Assembly (NCBI GenBank): GCA_037389465.1
Contig: JAZARR010000064.1
Location: forward strand, 1 to 64,000
DNA: 64,000 nucleotides
DNA from: Baylisascaris procyonis
Taxonomy: Eukaryota > Nematoda > Chromadorea > Rhabditida > Ascarididae
Reading direction: 5' to 3'
Positions 51,101 to 60,658 of the stretch are shown here, in pieces. Each line of letters begins with the position of its first letter. The stretch's first letter is position 1. Under the pieces are notes generated by a model, which worked only from the letters and a program-made list of their open reading frames with translations, was not told the DNA's origin and did no database searches. Both the position numbers and the translations under genes were made by a program.

Positions 51101-54100
51101 ACGTGGTAGGAATATAGGAAATTTGCGGCTCGTGGGGATGGAAGCTTCCGAGAGGCGGCCATGGCAGCGCCAGATAAGGTTATCGTCGAGCACGAGATTC
51201 CACTTGTTGATGTCTTCAGATGTAACCCTTGTTTGTTCTTGTCGAATCAGCAGTTGAAGAGCAATGCGATGGTCTGAGCCAAGGAAAGGACCCTTGTCAG
51301 TAGTGGCGGGAAGGCACTTCAGACGAGAAGGTGCAATTCTGTGGAGGTAGCGCAAAACCCAGGCCACCGTTGTAACGGCTTTGTTCAGCGAGCTGAAGCG
51401 AGTAACGTCGACTAGGGTGATCGAAGGTGGGCGAGTGTGTTTTATAAGAAAGGCGTTGAAGTGTTGTAGAGGCCCGGCGTCGTCCGCACACAGCGATTTG
51501 GATAAGCTGCTAATTGATACGTTGTCTGAGGGCCACTCTGTGCTGCTGGTTTGTAGCCACGATGGGCCATGAAACCATAGGGAGTTGTTACGGAGTAGAT
51601 TGATACTGGTACCGCGTGTTGCAATGTCTGCCGGGTTATCTGCGCTTTTGACGTACGCGTATCGAATGTTGCTGTAACGGCGGATTTCTGTGACGCGGTT
51701 TTTTACGAAACGGGGGAGCTTGTCGCCGTTGCTATGCAGTACCCAGGCCAAGGAGCACTTGCTATCGCTCCAAAGGTAGAGGGGGCTGGTCTGCAGCTGG
51801 AGTTGTGTCGTGACGAAATTGAGTGCGCGGACGCCGATAAGCACTCCTAGCAGTTCAAGACGTTGAATTGACAATCCCGAAATGGGGCACAGCCGGGTTT
51901 TGGAGAAGAGTAGGGATGTTTGAACGTTGCCATCAGCTTCTTGCCGAACATATACAGTGCATGCGTAGGCGCGTTCTGATGCATCAGTGAAAACGTGGAA
52001 GGAAGTGTTTCCGTGGCCGACGAAGCGAGAGAGGCTGATTTCCTCCGCTTTCCATGCTTTGAGGGCCTCGGAGATATGGGATCGCAAAGGCTGCGGGATT
52101 GGTGCGTCCCATGATAAGTTAGTACGAGTGAGATCTTGGTGGAAGATCTTCAAGGGTAGCAATACAGGTGTCAGCAAGCCCAAGGGGTCGAAATGCGAAT
52201 GGATAAAGCTCAACAATGTTCTACGAGTGATCGCTGGCGCTTTGAAGGGGTTGGTAGAAAGAGTCAAAGTATCTTGATTAGTAGACCATTGAAGACCGAG
52301 GACTTTGATGTTTGCTCCGTTATGACGATCGGTTGGATCGATATTCTTGATGACGGTTTCGTGATTAGCAGCGAAATCGCGAAGATTCATACAGGCTTGT
52401 GAAAAAATCGTTTTTGCCTGGCGATAGCGCTCGATCGCTTGCTGATCATCGTTTGCGGTTATGAGGATGTTGTCGACATAGGTATTCATTTTCATTTCTT
52501 GTGCCAAAGGTGTGCCCTGCTGATTAAGATGGTATCGAATAACGCTTTGTAGAAGGAAGGGGGATGAAATGATCCCGAAAGGTATACGTGTGAAGCGGTA
52601 GACGATTGGAGGGTTCGAGGGGCCGACGGGTTCGCTGGGGTTATGGACCCATAGGAAACGGGTAGCATCTCGATCTGCGGGATGTAGGCCAACTTGAAGG
52701 AACGCCTTTTCAATGTCGGCGACCATGACAATGGGATGGAGACGGAGGCGCAGGAGGAGACCAGCGAGGTCGGGAAGAAGAATAGGTCCGCGATATAGGC
52801 AATCGTTCAATGAGTGCCCTTTAGGGCCTGCACTTGCGTCATAAACTACGCGGAGTTTTGTTGTGGCATGATTTGCTCGGACTACGGGCTGGTGCGGTAG
52901 GTAGGTACATATAGGGGCGTGTGGAAATTCTGGAGTTTCTTCTATAATGCCGAGTTCTAGCTGCTTCACGAACACCTCTGTATAAGCTTTGAGAAGATTT
53001 TGATCGGCTTGGAATTTCTTGAGGACAGACTGGAGTCTACCTAACGCAAGACCGAAATTTGTTGCGAGACGGGGGAGGTCTCTTTTCCAGGGGAAAGAGA
53101 CGGAGTAACGACCGTCTGCGTTGCGAGAAACGGATTTGGAGAAAAGATCCTGCGCTATTTCATCGTCTTCTTGTTGCTCTCCTTTCGCATCGATTCCGAG
53201 AGTTTCAAGCGACCAGAAATCTGCCTCCTGGTGTTGAGCCGGACATACAACAAGTGTATAGGCATGATGTGGCTTACGTCGGTACTCTTCCGAGACATGT
53301 CCTTGTCCGCCCAACATGGGACCAGCTTGAGATGTCAAGAGATGAAATCCGCTTCGCAGCTGTTTGATTGAGGTGGGGTTAGCAATATAATGAAAGTTCG
53401 ATCCTACAACAAGATCTGGTTCGCGATCTACCAGAGGGATGGGAAGGATCGGATTGTCGTTGGTAAGTAGCTGGTTGCGATGTTTCTCCGTGATGTCAGC
53501 GTGAAGCAAATTTTCGGTTACAGTAGTGAGCGTGTGGGTGTCGATGGTGTGTATTGCACCAGTTGGTAGGAGGACACCGAGTTGAACTCGATCACTGGAG
53601 TGGGTTGTGCCTCTGAAACCTGCAATTCCTTTGAAGGTAATCTTATTGCGTTCAATAGAGGAAAGGTGTAGTTGCTCGCGAACTCTTTCGGTGAGATATG
53701 AGCCTTGGGCTCCACTATCAAAGAATGCGGTTACCTGCATTGTGCGAGATGGATCTTGTGGATTGAAGACGGTAAGTTTGCAGCAAGGCGAGATTGCGAC
53801 CGGTTCATCAGAAAGGTGACTAACGGGTTTGATGGAGGTTGGCGTCGGAACTGCGGCGGCGATCATCGAACTGTGTTCCTGAGAGGGGGTTTCAGCCGGT
53901 GCAGTTGTGGCTATCGTGGTTGTACGTAAGTTAGGCGTGGCTGGTTGCGAGCAGAGAATTGAGTCATGAGGCCCATTGCAGCGTGGGCAGGGTTTACGAG
54001 TACAGACAGAAGCAAGGTGACCGGGACGAAGGCACTTACGGCACAAATTGAGTTCGGCAATGCGTCGTCGTTTTTGTTCAAGAGTGGTGTAAGTGGGGCA

Positions 54101-55381
54101 GTAATTAGAGAGATGTCGCCCACTGCAGAAGGCACAGTGAATAAGTGAAGGTCTTTGATGTAAGCCGAGTGGTCTTGGGGCCGAGGTGCGACTTTGCGGG
54201 TGGAACGGCAAGCGAGGGGTTTCTGGGAATCGTCTTGGATGGCCTTCGTAGCGAGCAGAGGGTGAAGGCACCGATGCTCTTCCTGGCGTAGGGAATAGTG
54301 GTCGTGGGGATGAAGGAGCTTGGCCGTGGTTGAAATGAGGTGAAGAAGGACCATGCCCCTCTGAAGAGCGATGAGCCGGGGTAGGTTGGAAGTAAGGGGA
54401 TGCGTCTTTTTTCATCTGTGCAATATCTTTGAGAGCGGTGCAAATCTCTTTCGTTGTCCAGGTCGGACTATGTCGCTTTTCTTGGGCGAGCAGGAACCGA
54501 ATACTAGGGGGGAGTTTGGATGTGATCAGATCATAAATAAATGGAGTTTCGACGGCCTCTTGTGCGGCGGTTAGCTGGCGAAGTATGCGTTCGCAGTTGG
54601 TTACAAATGTTTTCAGATCTTGCCAGTGGTCGGTGGTTCTCAAGGCGCGTAGCTGATTTCTTAATTGCGCCCTCATTTCTTCTTCATCGCCATAAGCATC
54701 TCGAAGGGCTTGTTTGATCAGTGAGTAATTTTGGGGGATAAGAGAGTAGCCTTTGATAACTTCTGCTGCTTGTCCTCGAAGGGCATTTGATAATATGGAC
54801 ACTTTGACGATGTCGGGAAGGGTGGTATGGTCCACAAGAGCTTCAAATAATGGCCAGAACTCGGCAAATTCAGTGGCACCACCTTCAAATTTTGGCAACT
54901 GCACTGAGCGATCAAGTGACACCGTGGAGTTAATAGGTGGTTGTATATTAGCGGTAGATTCATCAAGGCGTGATAAAAGGACCTCAAGGTCTTCTCGGTG
55001 AAATCTTAATTGCGTGAGCATTTGTTGAACAACTTCAGCTGTTTGCAGCAGTCCTTGTGGGTTAGTGGCCATCGCAGCATACTGAGCTGAGTCTTCAGGG
55101 GTAACTGATTTTCCTCCGGCTGTGATGAATGTTTGCCATTCGGTAAGTGTTTGGGTGAGAGAGTTTTCTTTAGTTTCAAGCAACTGAATATGGGGTCCAA
55201 GTTTTCGAAGCTGAATGCGCACTTCTCGGGTGAGTTCAGCGGGTGACTGAGCGTAATTTGGGATGAATTGGAGTAAGGCATTGCCATCATCCAAAAGTGG
55301 CTGAACTGAAGAGGTTAGGCCTGCTGCTGTTGCAATGAAAAATGCACCTCGCGTAGAAGGACTTACCGAAGTTTCGGGCAT
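48107..55381 (-). CDS. Gag-Pol-Env-like polyprotein of BEL/Pao retrotransposon (2,424 aa)
   Basis: One uninterrupted frame from ATG 55381, 118 bases after the 5' LTR. Approximate residues: Gag with DUF1759 (150-300); three Cys/His knuckles (415-475), one the full CX2CX4HX4C; aspartic protease with FFDSGAQG (about 552); RT (840-1010) with catalytic box YVDN at about 968; RNase H with TDAS (about 1132); integrase zinc-binding HHCC (1437-1477) and D,D,E core at TDYFGP (1510), SDNGTNF (1573) and GGVYERL (1613); DUF5641 (1724-1800); a polar linker; then from Met1864 an envelope-like glycoprotein with hydrophobic leader, Cys-rich ectodomain, several NxS/T sites, a transmembrane segment (about 2357-2378) and a short tail. 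No frameshift or stop is seen. The continuous fusion of the Env-like part to Pol is unusual; a splice route is proposed in the findings. Confidence 0.97.
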   Translation of the reverse strand: MPETSVSPSTRGAFFIATAAGLTSSVQPLLDDGNALLQFIPNYAQSPAELTREVRIQLRKLGPHIQLLETKENSLTQTLTEWQTFITAGGKSVTPEDSAQYAAMATNPQGLLQTAEVVQQMLTQLRFHREDLEVLLSRLDESTANIQPPINSTVSLDRSVQLPKFEGGATEFAEFWPLFEALVDHTTLPDIVKVSILSNALRGQAAEVIKGYSLIPQNYSLIKQALRDAYGDEEEMRAQLRNQLRALRTTDHWQDLKTFVTNCERILRQLTAAQEAVETPFIYDLITSKLPPSIRFLLAQEKRHSPTWTTKEICTALKDIAQMKKDASPYFQPTPAHRSSEGHGPSSPHFNHGQAPSSPRPLFPTPGRASVPSPSARYEGHPRRFPETPRLPFHPQSRTSAPRPLGLHQRPSLIHCAFCSGRHLSNYCPTYTTLEQKRRRIAELNLCRKCLRPGHLASVCTRKPCPRCNGPHDSILCSQPATPNLRTTTIATTAPAETPSQEHSSMIAAAVPTPTSIKPVSHLSDEPVAISPCCKLTVFNPQDPSRTMQVTAFFDSGAQGSYLTERVREQLHLSSIERNKITFKGIAGFRGTTHSSDRVQLGVLLPTGAIHTIDTHTLTTVTENLLHADITEKHRNQLLTNDNPILPIPLVDREPDLVVGSNFHYIANPTSIKQLRSGFHLLTSQAGPMLGGQGHVSEEYRRKPHHAYTLVVCPAQHQEADFWSLETLGIDAKGEQQEDDEIAQDLFSKSVSRNADGRYSVSFPWKRDLPRLATNFGLALGRLQSVLKKFQADQNLLKAYTEVFVKQLELGIIEETPEFPHAPICTYLPHQPVVRANHATTKLRVVYDASAGPKGHSLNDCLYRGPILLPDLAGLLLRLRLHPIVMVADIEKAFLQVGLHPADRDATRFLWVHNPSEPVGPSNPPIVYRFTRIPFGIISSPFLLQSVIRYHLNQQGTPLAQEMKMNTYVDNILITANDDQQAIERYRQAKTIFSQACMNLRDFAANHETVIKNIDPTDRHNGANIKVLGLQWSTNQDTLTLSTNPFKAPAITRRTLLSFIHSHFDPLGLLTPVLLPLKIFHQDLTRTNLSWDAPIPQPLRSHISEALKAWKAEEISLSRFVGHGNTSFHVFTDASERAYACTVYVRQEADGNVQTSLLFSKTRLCPISGLSIQRLELLGVLIGVRALNFVTTQLQLQTSPLYLWSDSKCSLAWVLHSNGDKLPRFVKNRVTEIRRYSNIRYAYVKSADNPADIATRGTSINLLRNNSLWFHGPSWLQTSSTEWPSDNVSISSLSKSLCADDAGPLQHFNAFLIKHTRPPSITLVDVTRFSSLNKAVTTVAWVLRYLHRIAPSRLKCLPATTDKGPFLGSDHRIALQLLIRQEQTRVTSEDINKWNLVLDDNLIWRCHGRLSEASIPTSRKFPIFLPRDSHLTQLLVLQAHSALMHAGVAATLTQIRQKYWIPQGKSKVQGIISRHCHGCSRWKAKPFALPIMPTLPDTRVQVGRPFQHTATDYFGPMKIKTETGTSKRWVALFTCMVTRAIHLELAESLSAESFLHCYRRFVSRRGKPETLLSDNGTNFLLASKALRLAQRQLAESGTQWQFVTQISPWKGGVYERLVGLTKNALQRAIGRRLLTETDLITYLTEAEAVINQRPLTALHSDSLEVLRPADFLTPDADSTLDPGEPNTDEYRPEALSTREALLEQWKQSRCNLSRFWQLWSSAYLQFLRERTQREHIGPRSLTRRAPQKGELVILRNDNHPRPVWKLAIIEETCPGNDGHIRTAKVRISNGHILLRPISVLFPLELNNPQVTADQHSEKTASPTVDSDQSNEEDSTPPPRSSGRHRHGAHRNARLHTTHIRPTPSMFYIVLITLLLPLTLGALRTQICPHKHSGVYVHFPQTRNCSTIPSGNWQAGDVSIFRRKVVNVPAIYCSKVVRTICTWAFLRLSLQMTSDTHQSFPIKAEHCRQIALHKHTGSLPLKPTTTPNVWSTQIPPSSSYNLFGTHCTPTTNYIVEFGSVAFLSGSQPLSRHSRTAGCHSRDNQCFTPHETILWNISTFDQACHYTLLGTYPAHLSPHEIVVDKLQATFRVQGRPSNSTVLHCDFPPSSLQAVNDYIIVPGDCPRLTEESNDTTRRSFLQEHVSETDPENPKLQYLFNVESQRAAVRWCSLRNLFISLLRQMSIKNPTAAIRIMLDRNDIAARYIGDSLLITRCYSFKPKTIHEDHRLADKCYELLPVEMDNQLLFITPLDHDLVAQSAEVPCPWTPPKITSKNETLDILSENYEAMTVFTAAKLPDAEIEMMNLALDHADNMEMLAPAKKPNREYMSAVEEFLWEIGADVEAGTRELQEQLEGITHKWRWITGGTVILIVVAVSAILWWKCHDRRKRLETSQVVINLRELKPEGRTRRVASYTPIAVPDSTLGC
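49954..55366 (-). other. Possible intron giving a spliced envelope mRNA
   Basis: In element sense, codon 5 of the polyprotein is followed by a near-perfect donor, TCG|GTAAGT, with intron start at 55366. An acceptor CCCTCAG|GTAAC has its first downstream exon base at 49954, codon 1810, just before the envelope-like part. Both are in phase 0, so splicing would keep the start codon and frame while removing Gag-Pol. A second, more pyrimidine-rich acceptor TTCTTCTGGCAG (exon from 49853) is out of phase. This is inference from consensus only. Confidence 0.45.
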
Positions 55382-55480
55382 CTCGAACGTATCGGTTCCT
55401 TGTAGGAAATATTTTTCGGGTAGTATTTCGATTCAGACGGACAGTGAATAGGCTTGCAGGTTCTTCGCGGGGTCCGGGTT

Positions 55481-55499
55481 CAGAGAGGTCGACGCACCA
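55481..55499 (-). other. Primer-binding site
   Basis: In element sense the bases right after the 5' LTR read TGGTGCGTCGACCTCTCTG. They start with TGG, the complement of a tRNA 3' CCA end. The priming tRNA species was not determined. Confidence 0.8.
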
Positions 55500-55948
55500 T
55501 GTCGAAATTAGTGTTGATGGGGGGTGCTAATGCGGGGAGTTGGATCGGCTAATGGGACGTAGTCGAGTAGGAATGTCGAAGCCTTACGGGGGGAATGCAC
55601 TGAGGCTTCGATCGGGTACGAATAGGGTATGTTGGAATACGGGAAGCGTGAAGGTGTGAAGGCGTGAATGAATGGATGAATGGCTCCAATGAATGAATCC
55701 GTCGCTGTTTACATCTCAATATATGTAGTGAAGTTATCGTCTCGTCATCGTCTGCGTCTCCGCACGAGATGTCCGGTCCATTAACGGTTTGCTTTGATTT
55801 GAATAGGTTCTGCCGCCGTATCGCGTGGGACGATCTGAGTGGATCCATTAGCCTTCGTTTTTTCGAATTTTGAATATGCAGCGAGCGTCACCTTCTTCGC
55901 CCCTTTTTTCATTCGATTTGCTGATGCACTCGTCCATCGAGTGCAACA
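55500..55948 (-). repeat. 5' LTR of the BEL/Pao element
   Basis: 449 bp, same sequence as 47576-48024. It should hold the element promoter, which fires leftward. No clear TATA box was picked out. Confidence 0.97.
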
Positions 55949-55953
55949 GAAAT
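55949..55953 (+). repeat. Target-site duplication, right copy (GAAAT)
   Basis: Matches 47571-47575. Confidence 0.9.
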
Positions 55954-55982
55954 TAATCTTCTCTCAAGTGCGCCTTTCTGAT

Positions 55983-56345
55983 ATGAGTACTCAGCAGGAG
56001 TGCTCTTTCAACGCCAGTGAGATTCAGCAGATTTTTTCAGCCGTGCGACTGTGGAGAGCGCAAACTCAGATCAATTGTATGCAAATTTTCATGCAAAGCT
56101 TTCTGTTATACCTGCAACTTAGCCTTGACAATGTGCCAAAAAGTATGAATAGTAGAGTGTTGCATTATTTGCAGCATAAAAGGATATCACGCAATCCTTT
56201 TTTGTCGCTAGTTTTGGTGCTTAAGTTGTTGGGCGTTCCAAAATTTTCCGTTTCGACTGATTTCTACACTATTCTCTCAAAAGTGTTGACTCTTTCGGCA
56301 GCAATGATTGCAAAACCCTTGATGTGTCCATTGCCTTTCTTATGA
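55983..56345 (+). CDS. Hypothetical ORF next to the retroelement
   Basis: The 120-codon frame starts at ATG 55983, 30 bases after the target-site duplication. It encodes a mixed helical-looking sequence, rich in Gln, Ser and Leu with a few Cys (for example ASEIQQIFSAVRLW). There is no signal peptide or known motif. The frame also extends back through the LTR, but that part is element sequence. It could be an exon fragment interrupted by the insertion, or a chance frame. Confidence 0.25.
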   Translation: MSTQQECSFNASEIQQIFSAVRLWRAQTQINCMQIFMQSFLLYLQLSLDNVPKSMNSRVLHYLQHKRISRNPFLSLVLVLKLLGVPKFSVSTDFYTILSKVLTLSAAMIAKPLMCPLPFL

Positions 56346-58069
56346 CTGTGATGACAAAAAATTAAACGATAGAAAAATATTGCTGCTTATTGCGGCACGA
56401 GTCTGTCTGTACTCACGAGAAATCACACGTGCTCGGAAATTAATAGCTGTCTACCTCAACATTTCCCCATGATCTTTGAGCTCTAAGTCTTCGGGCTTCT
56501 CGTTACATTTCTAATTTGCACACGTCTGATCATTCTGTTGCACCGATCCTTCTTTCAAATTCTCGCACTGCATAAAGAAAATGAGATGTGAAACAAATGG
56601 GACTTATTATCTTATATGGGACTCGAGTTAAGCATAATATCTAAAGAAAATGTTCTATCACCCAAGTGGTATAGCTTCTGCACGGGAAAATTCGTCGAAA
56701 CAGCTCGAAATGTATTTACGCCGGTTTAATGCCCATTATGTGCTCATGCACAAAGCGATCATCTGCATTTGTTATGTTTTTTAAATGAATCGAAAGAAGT
56801 ATTCCCAAATAATTTACCAACACTTCAAAATAAAACACACCTCTCGTCACATTTCCAATAGAAATTCAAAAATTACATGTTATCGAGTTGTATTTCGAAT
56901 GTTGCATTTATTCTTGGTGTGTTAAATATTCGTTTAAGATCAAAGTCACTCTTCACTTCGCATTGGACAAACGAAAAACTGTCTGTGGGTTGAGTTTTTG
57001 TTGCTAGTTTCTGCTCCATAGCCAAATAGCCAAATATCATTATCACTTTCATTATTCATTGCGAGCATCGAGAGGATGAAATGAATACTCTGTCATTTCC
57101 CGTTTGCATAATTTAAAAACAAAAACACAACTTTATATGCATTTCTAAAAGAAGATTGGTGATGAGATAATAAGGCTATCAGTACTGAATTGGGTTTCAG
57201 TGTCCGTTCTCCCAGCTTCGATTTTGCCTCCAACTAATTCGTTACATTTGTAAACGAAAATTTGCTAGACACTTTCAATAGCTCGGGGTATCATTCAGAC
57301 ATTTCCTGAATCGGATCGCTTAAATAGTGTTGCAATTGATGAGCATTTCTACGATGAAAAATAATTCTTGAAACAGGCAGAGGTAGGTGATCTGCAGTTT
57401 TCCAATGTTACCCTATTAGTATAGGTGAACAATTATAGAAACCGGCGTCCTTCCACGACACGTGCGTACTCCATACAAGAAAACACACCCTGCGAGATAA
57501 ACTGCGATCTGTTATGGGAATTACCACTCTCAAAGTTTCCTTTTGCTGTTTTTGGTGCTTCGTCGCGCTTCAACTGAAGCACTTCGGCTTTTTTGTCCAA
57601 AACGCAACCAACATTTTTGACTCGTGAAGTTCAGCTTCAAACGGATCCTCACCGATGTGAAGGCAATTGTCGGCATTTCACCTCTCCAGTGCGACAAAGG
57701 ACAACTTACAATAGAAATTGTTTGGGATGGGGAGTGATAGTGAGGATTTGAAGCGAAGGAAGATCTAGTGAACGCTGAAGATCAAAACTACCCTCAGATT
57801 CATCCATCCTTTCTATGTGAATCACATTTCTCTCAACGGTTAGTGAAGGAAGTCATATTTCGAGCTAAAATGTTGAGGCTTAGAATATCAAGTATGTAAG
57901 TAATGCATTTGGAGAATGCTTTGAAATTGACACTGGGGACATTTAAAAAGAATACGTTCAGCATTACCCAGCTATCATTCCAACAATAATACTGCATGTA
58001 TACATTTTCATTGTCAACAAACAGTATCAGGTGATGCTGAGCAAAGAAATGCGATCGAAATGCAAGCAT

Positions 58070-58161
58070 ACACACACACACGCGCGCGCACACACACACG
58101 CACACACACACACACGCACACACACACACACGCACACACACACACACGCACACACACACAG
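58070..58161 (+). repeat. (CA)n microsatellite with CGCG interruptions
   Basis: About 92 bases of CA dinucleotides broken by regular CG steps. It produces artefact frames of Cys-Val or His-Thr on the two strands. Confidence 0.97.
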
Positions 58162-58584
58162 ACTGTTTAATGAGCAAGGATATCTCATGTTATTTAATGA
58201 GCCTCCTCTTGACTTGTTGCCAGGTGTCGATCTGATTATTACTGCTTCCTGATTCCATACAGTAATGGAAGAATGGAGAATTTGAGAATATGGGTAATGG
58301 GATAATCCACGCAACAAAGTGGGAGAAAAAAAGTAGAGCATCGACTCTCCTCCATATGGAAGATTAATGCGGTCGCGAAGGAAAGATAATCATTTCAGAT
58401 AGCCCGTTGTCACCTTGGATAATGAGCAACGAAGAGTGACCAATCTTTTGAAACGAAAAATGGGAGAAATTTTCTCAAAGAAAGCTTCATAGAGTTTCAT
58501 GGAGCTTTCTTAGGTTTAATAGATAGTTTCAGTGAATATAGAAAAGGAAAAAACACGTAATGGCGAGAACAGATTCTCATTTGC

Positions 58585-58617
58585 AAAAAAAAAAAATAAA
58601 TAAATAAATAAATAAAA
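58585..58617 (+). repeat. Poly-A / AAAT microsatellite
   Basis: About 12 A followed by five AAAT-type units. Confidence 0.9.
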
Positions 58618-59767
58618 TACTGCTGCTATTTATAGGCTGTAAAGAAATAAAAACAATCACGCACATTATGAGCAATCTACTTTCGAGAACAAGCGAAAAG
58701 CAGATCATTCTTTCCTTGTTCTATAGTGCACAACTTGAGGGGAAACTTAATAATCTTTCATTTCGGTCTATACTTTGAACTGCCAAGTTTTTAGGTTTGA
58801 ATTTCCCTAGAGCGAAAAAAATGGCTACGATTGTGCGAATACATGATTAATACATGAATACATGACGAATACATGAGTATATGACGCAATCAGTTGATAT
58901 TTGAAAGCAGTTGGTGGCAACAACACCAGACAGCGGATATTAAACGTCGAGTGCAGGATTCGATTAGCAGTGGATGGGGTGCATCTCATAATGGGGAAAA
59001 TGTGAGACGTACTAAGAAATCAGAAAGCGTGTTAATCGATTGCAACAAAATAAGATCCAAGTCAAATATCAAAATCATCTGCTGCCTAGTGAATTGTGCT
59101 CGTATACCTCGGTTGAAAAAAAAGTCAAAGAAATTTTCTCTAATACATTTTGCTACGAGTATTATTCGATAGATAGCTGAGAGTCAAAAACTGAAGTACC
59201 GATGAGTCATGTTTTGCCAAGTGAAAGGCACAAAGGGGGCCGCAAAGTAATCACCGAAAGTCAAAGAATGAATGCTCACGAACCTTCTTGTGTTAATTAA
59301 ATTGCCTCAGAGGAATGATTGTGAAACAGCGCATCCGTAAGGAAAAAGGCACATCGGCGACACAACAAGCAGATTATAAATAGCAGATCCCGTCATCCTT
59401 GTGTTTACCATCATTCAAACCTACTAGCATTTCAGAGATATGATCCTCACCCATTCAATTCATATGTCCATCAAGAAAATCATATGTCGCTGATTTATTG
59501 ATTTGGTGGAGCTGATGCACTCAGGCGAACATTATAAACATTATTTGCATGTAGCCGAATGACAGAGGTACTTTGTGAACGTATTAGGGTTATTTAACAA
59601 AGCCGCCTTAGGAATGACCACCCACAGCGCACTGTTTTCATTCTTGAAGGAGTGATTTCAACGGGAAAATGAGGTTAGGGCATTTCAGGAGAAACATAAA
59701 AATTCTTGTTGACCTGATATGAATGTATGCGAATATGTAGCTTCTGCGAGAAATTTCAATTTTGCAG

Positions 59768-60101
59768 GCAGCAGAACTTTCAGCACGATTTCCTATCAAA
59801 TCTGTGGTTCTATCTTCCTCATCGAAACGATGAATCGCAAAAAGATTTGGAGCAGATGTTCAAACAGAAGGAAGCTCCTCGGAGCTTATATGTGGTGAAT
59901 CATTTGAAGAATGAGAAGAATTTTCGGGTAAGATATTCTAATAAACTAAAGTTGCATTACACTGTTCGAAGGATTCACAGCGAGGTATTAATTGAGGCAC
60001 GGAAGATGTTGTCGCCGGAAGCTGTAATCGTCTTTTCATTGGACGCTACGAAAGAGCCAGCCATCATATATCGGTTTGATGTCAAAGATCATGAGCACTG
60101 A
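59768..60101 (+). CDS. Probable terminal exon, unrecognised protein
   Basis: Acceptor AATTTTGCAG before 59768, then 111 codons to TGA at 60099-60101. The composition is strongly protein-like, alternating charged and hydrophobic residues (for example SEVLIEARKMLSPEAVIVFS and PAIIYRFDVKDHEH). A consensus donor CGG|GTAAGA lies inside (near 59930), so a shorter alternative exon is possible. I do not recognise the family. Upstream exons on the plus strand were not identified. Confidence 0.45.
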
Positions 60102-60658
60102 AAAAAGTAATGATTTTTATGAGCATCGGCCACATGCATCGTGCTTGTGAGCGAAATAATGTTTGCTCTAAAATAACAAAGTATTTGTGTCGATTCCACG
60201 GTGATCATTGAAAAATGGCAATTTTCTTTCTTCTGAGAACAGACAGTGATCTAGAGAGGTGATTGGCCAGATGTGTACAATAATGATTGGGGAACGATCG
60301 CAAAGTGCCGTAATTCACGCGGACCACTGTCCAAGCAACCTCATTGCTTGAGACGGTTTCTCAGAGCTAATTTGCGTGAGCACTCGAGTAAATTAAGAAA
60401 AACCGATTTCGACGTTTTCGCGCTCAATGACCAATTAAAGAAACCGATTACGACGCCTAAATAACCTTGACGTTATCCCGTTTTTATCATCGCCTCAAGC
60501 GTGCGTCCTTAGTGCGCCTCTCATTGGACTTCAGAAAAAAATATACGACAATTGGTGAATGCACCAAATAGTTTCCGGTTTCAGCGAATTTGCATACAAA
60601 CTGGTGTATTCATCTAATAGGAGCGAGCGATAGATGAGAAAATGTATGCCTCTAGGTA
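60102..60658. other. Spacer; nothing convincing seen
   Basis: Only a 63-codon plus frame at 60273-60464 of basic composition, without splice or start context. Confidence 0.4.

Larger units (their letters stand above)
47576..55948 (-). mobile_element. Complete BEL/Pao LTR retrotransposon with envelope-like region
   Basis: An 8,373-bp element oriented on the minus strand: 5' LTR 55948-55500, primer-binding site from 55499, single coding frame 55381-48107, purine-rich tract at about 48034-48025, 3' LTR 48024-47576. The LTRs are each 449 bp, begin TG and end CA, and I see no difference between them. The flanks carry the GAAAT duplication. Domain order (Gag DUF1759, zinc knuckles, protease, RT, RNase H, integrase after RT, DUF5641) is that of the BEL/Pao group. 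Intact coding plus identical LTRs mean a very recent insertion, probably from a currently active family. The envelope-like C-terminal part resembles the arrangement of nematode Cer7/Tas-type elements, which are considered retrovirus-like. Confidence 0.97.
56346..59767. other. Intergenic with microsatellites
   Basis: No supported exon. It contains the CA-repeat at 58070-58161 and an A/AAAT repeat at 58585-58617. A plus frame at 58894-59172 has no recognisable content. Confidence 0.45.

Noticed and set aside
48180..54987. Numerous plus- and minus-strand ORFs of 60-150 codons inside the retroelement
   Set aside because: Shadows of the 2,424-codon polyprotein in other frames.
58027..58341. Cys/Val-rich and His/Thr-rich frames
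   Set aside because: Pure artefacts of the CA microsatellite.
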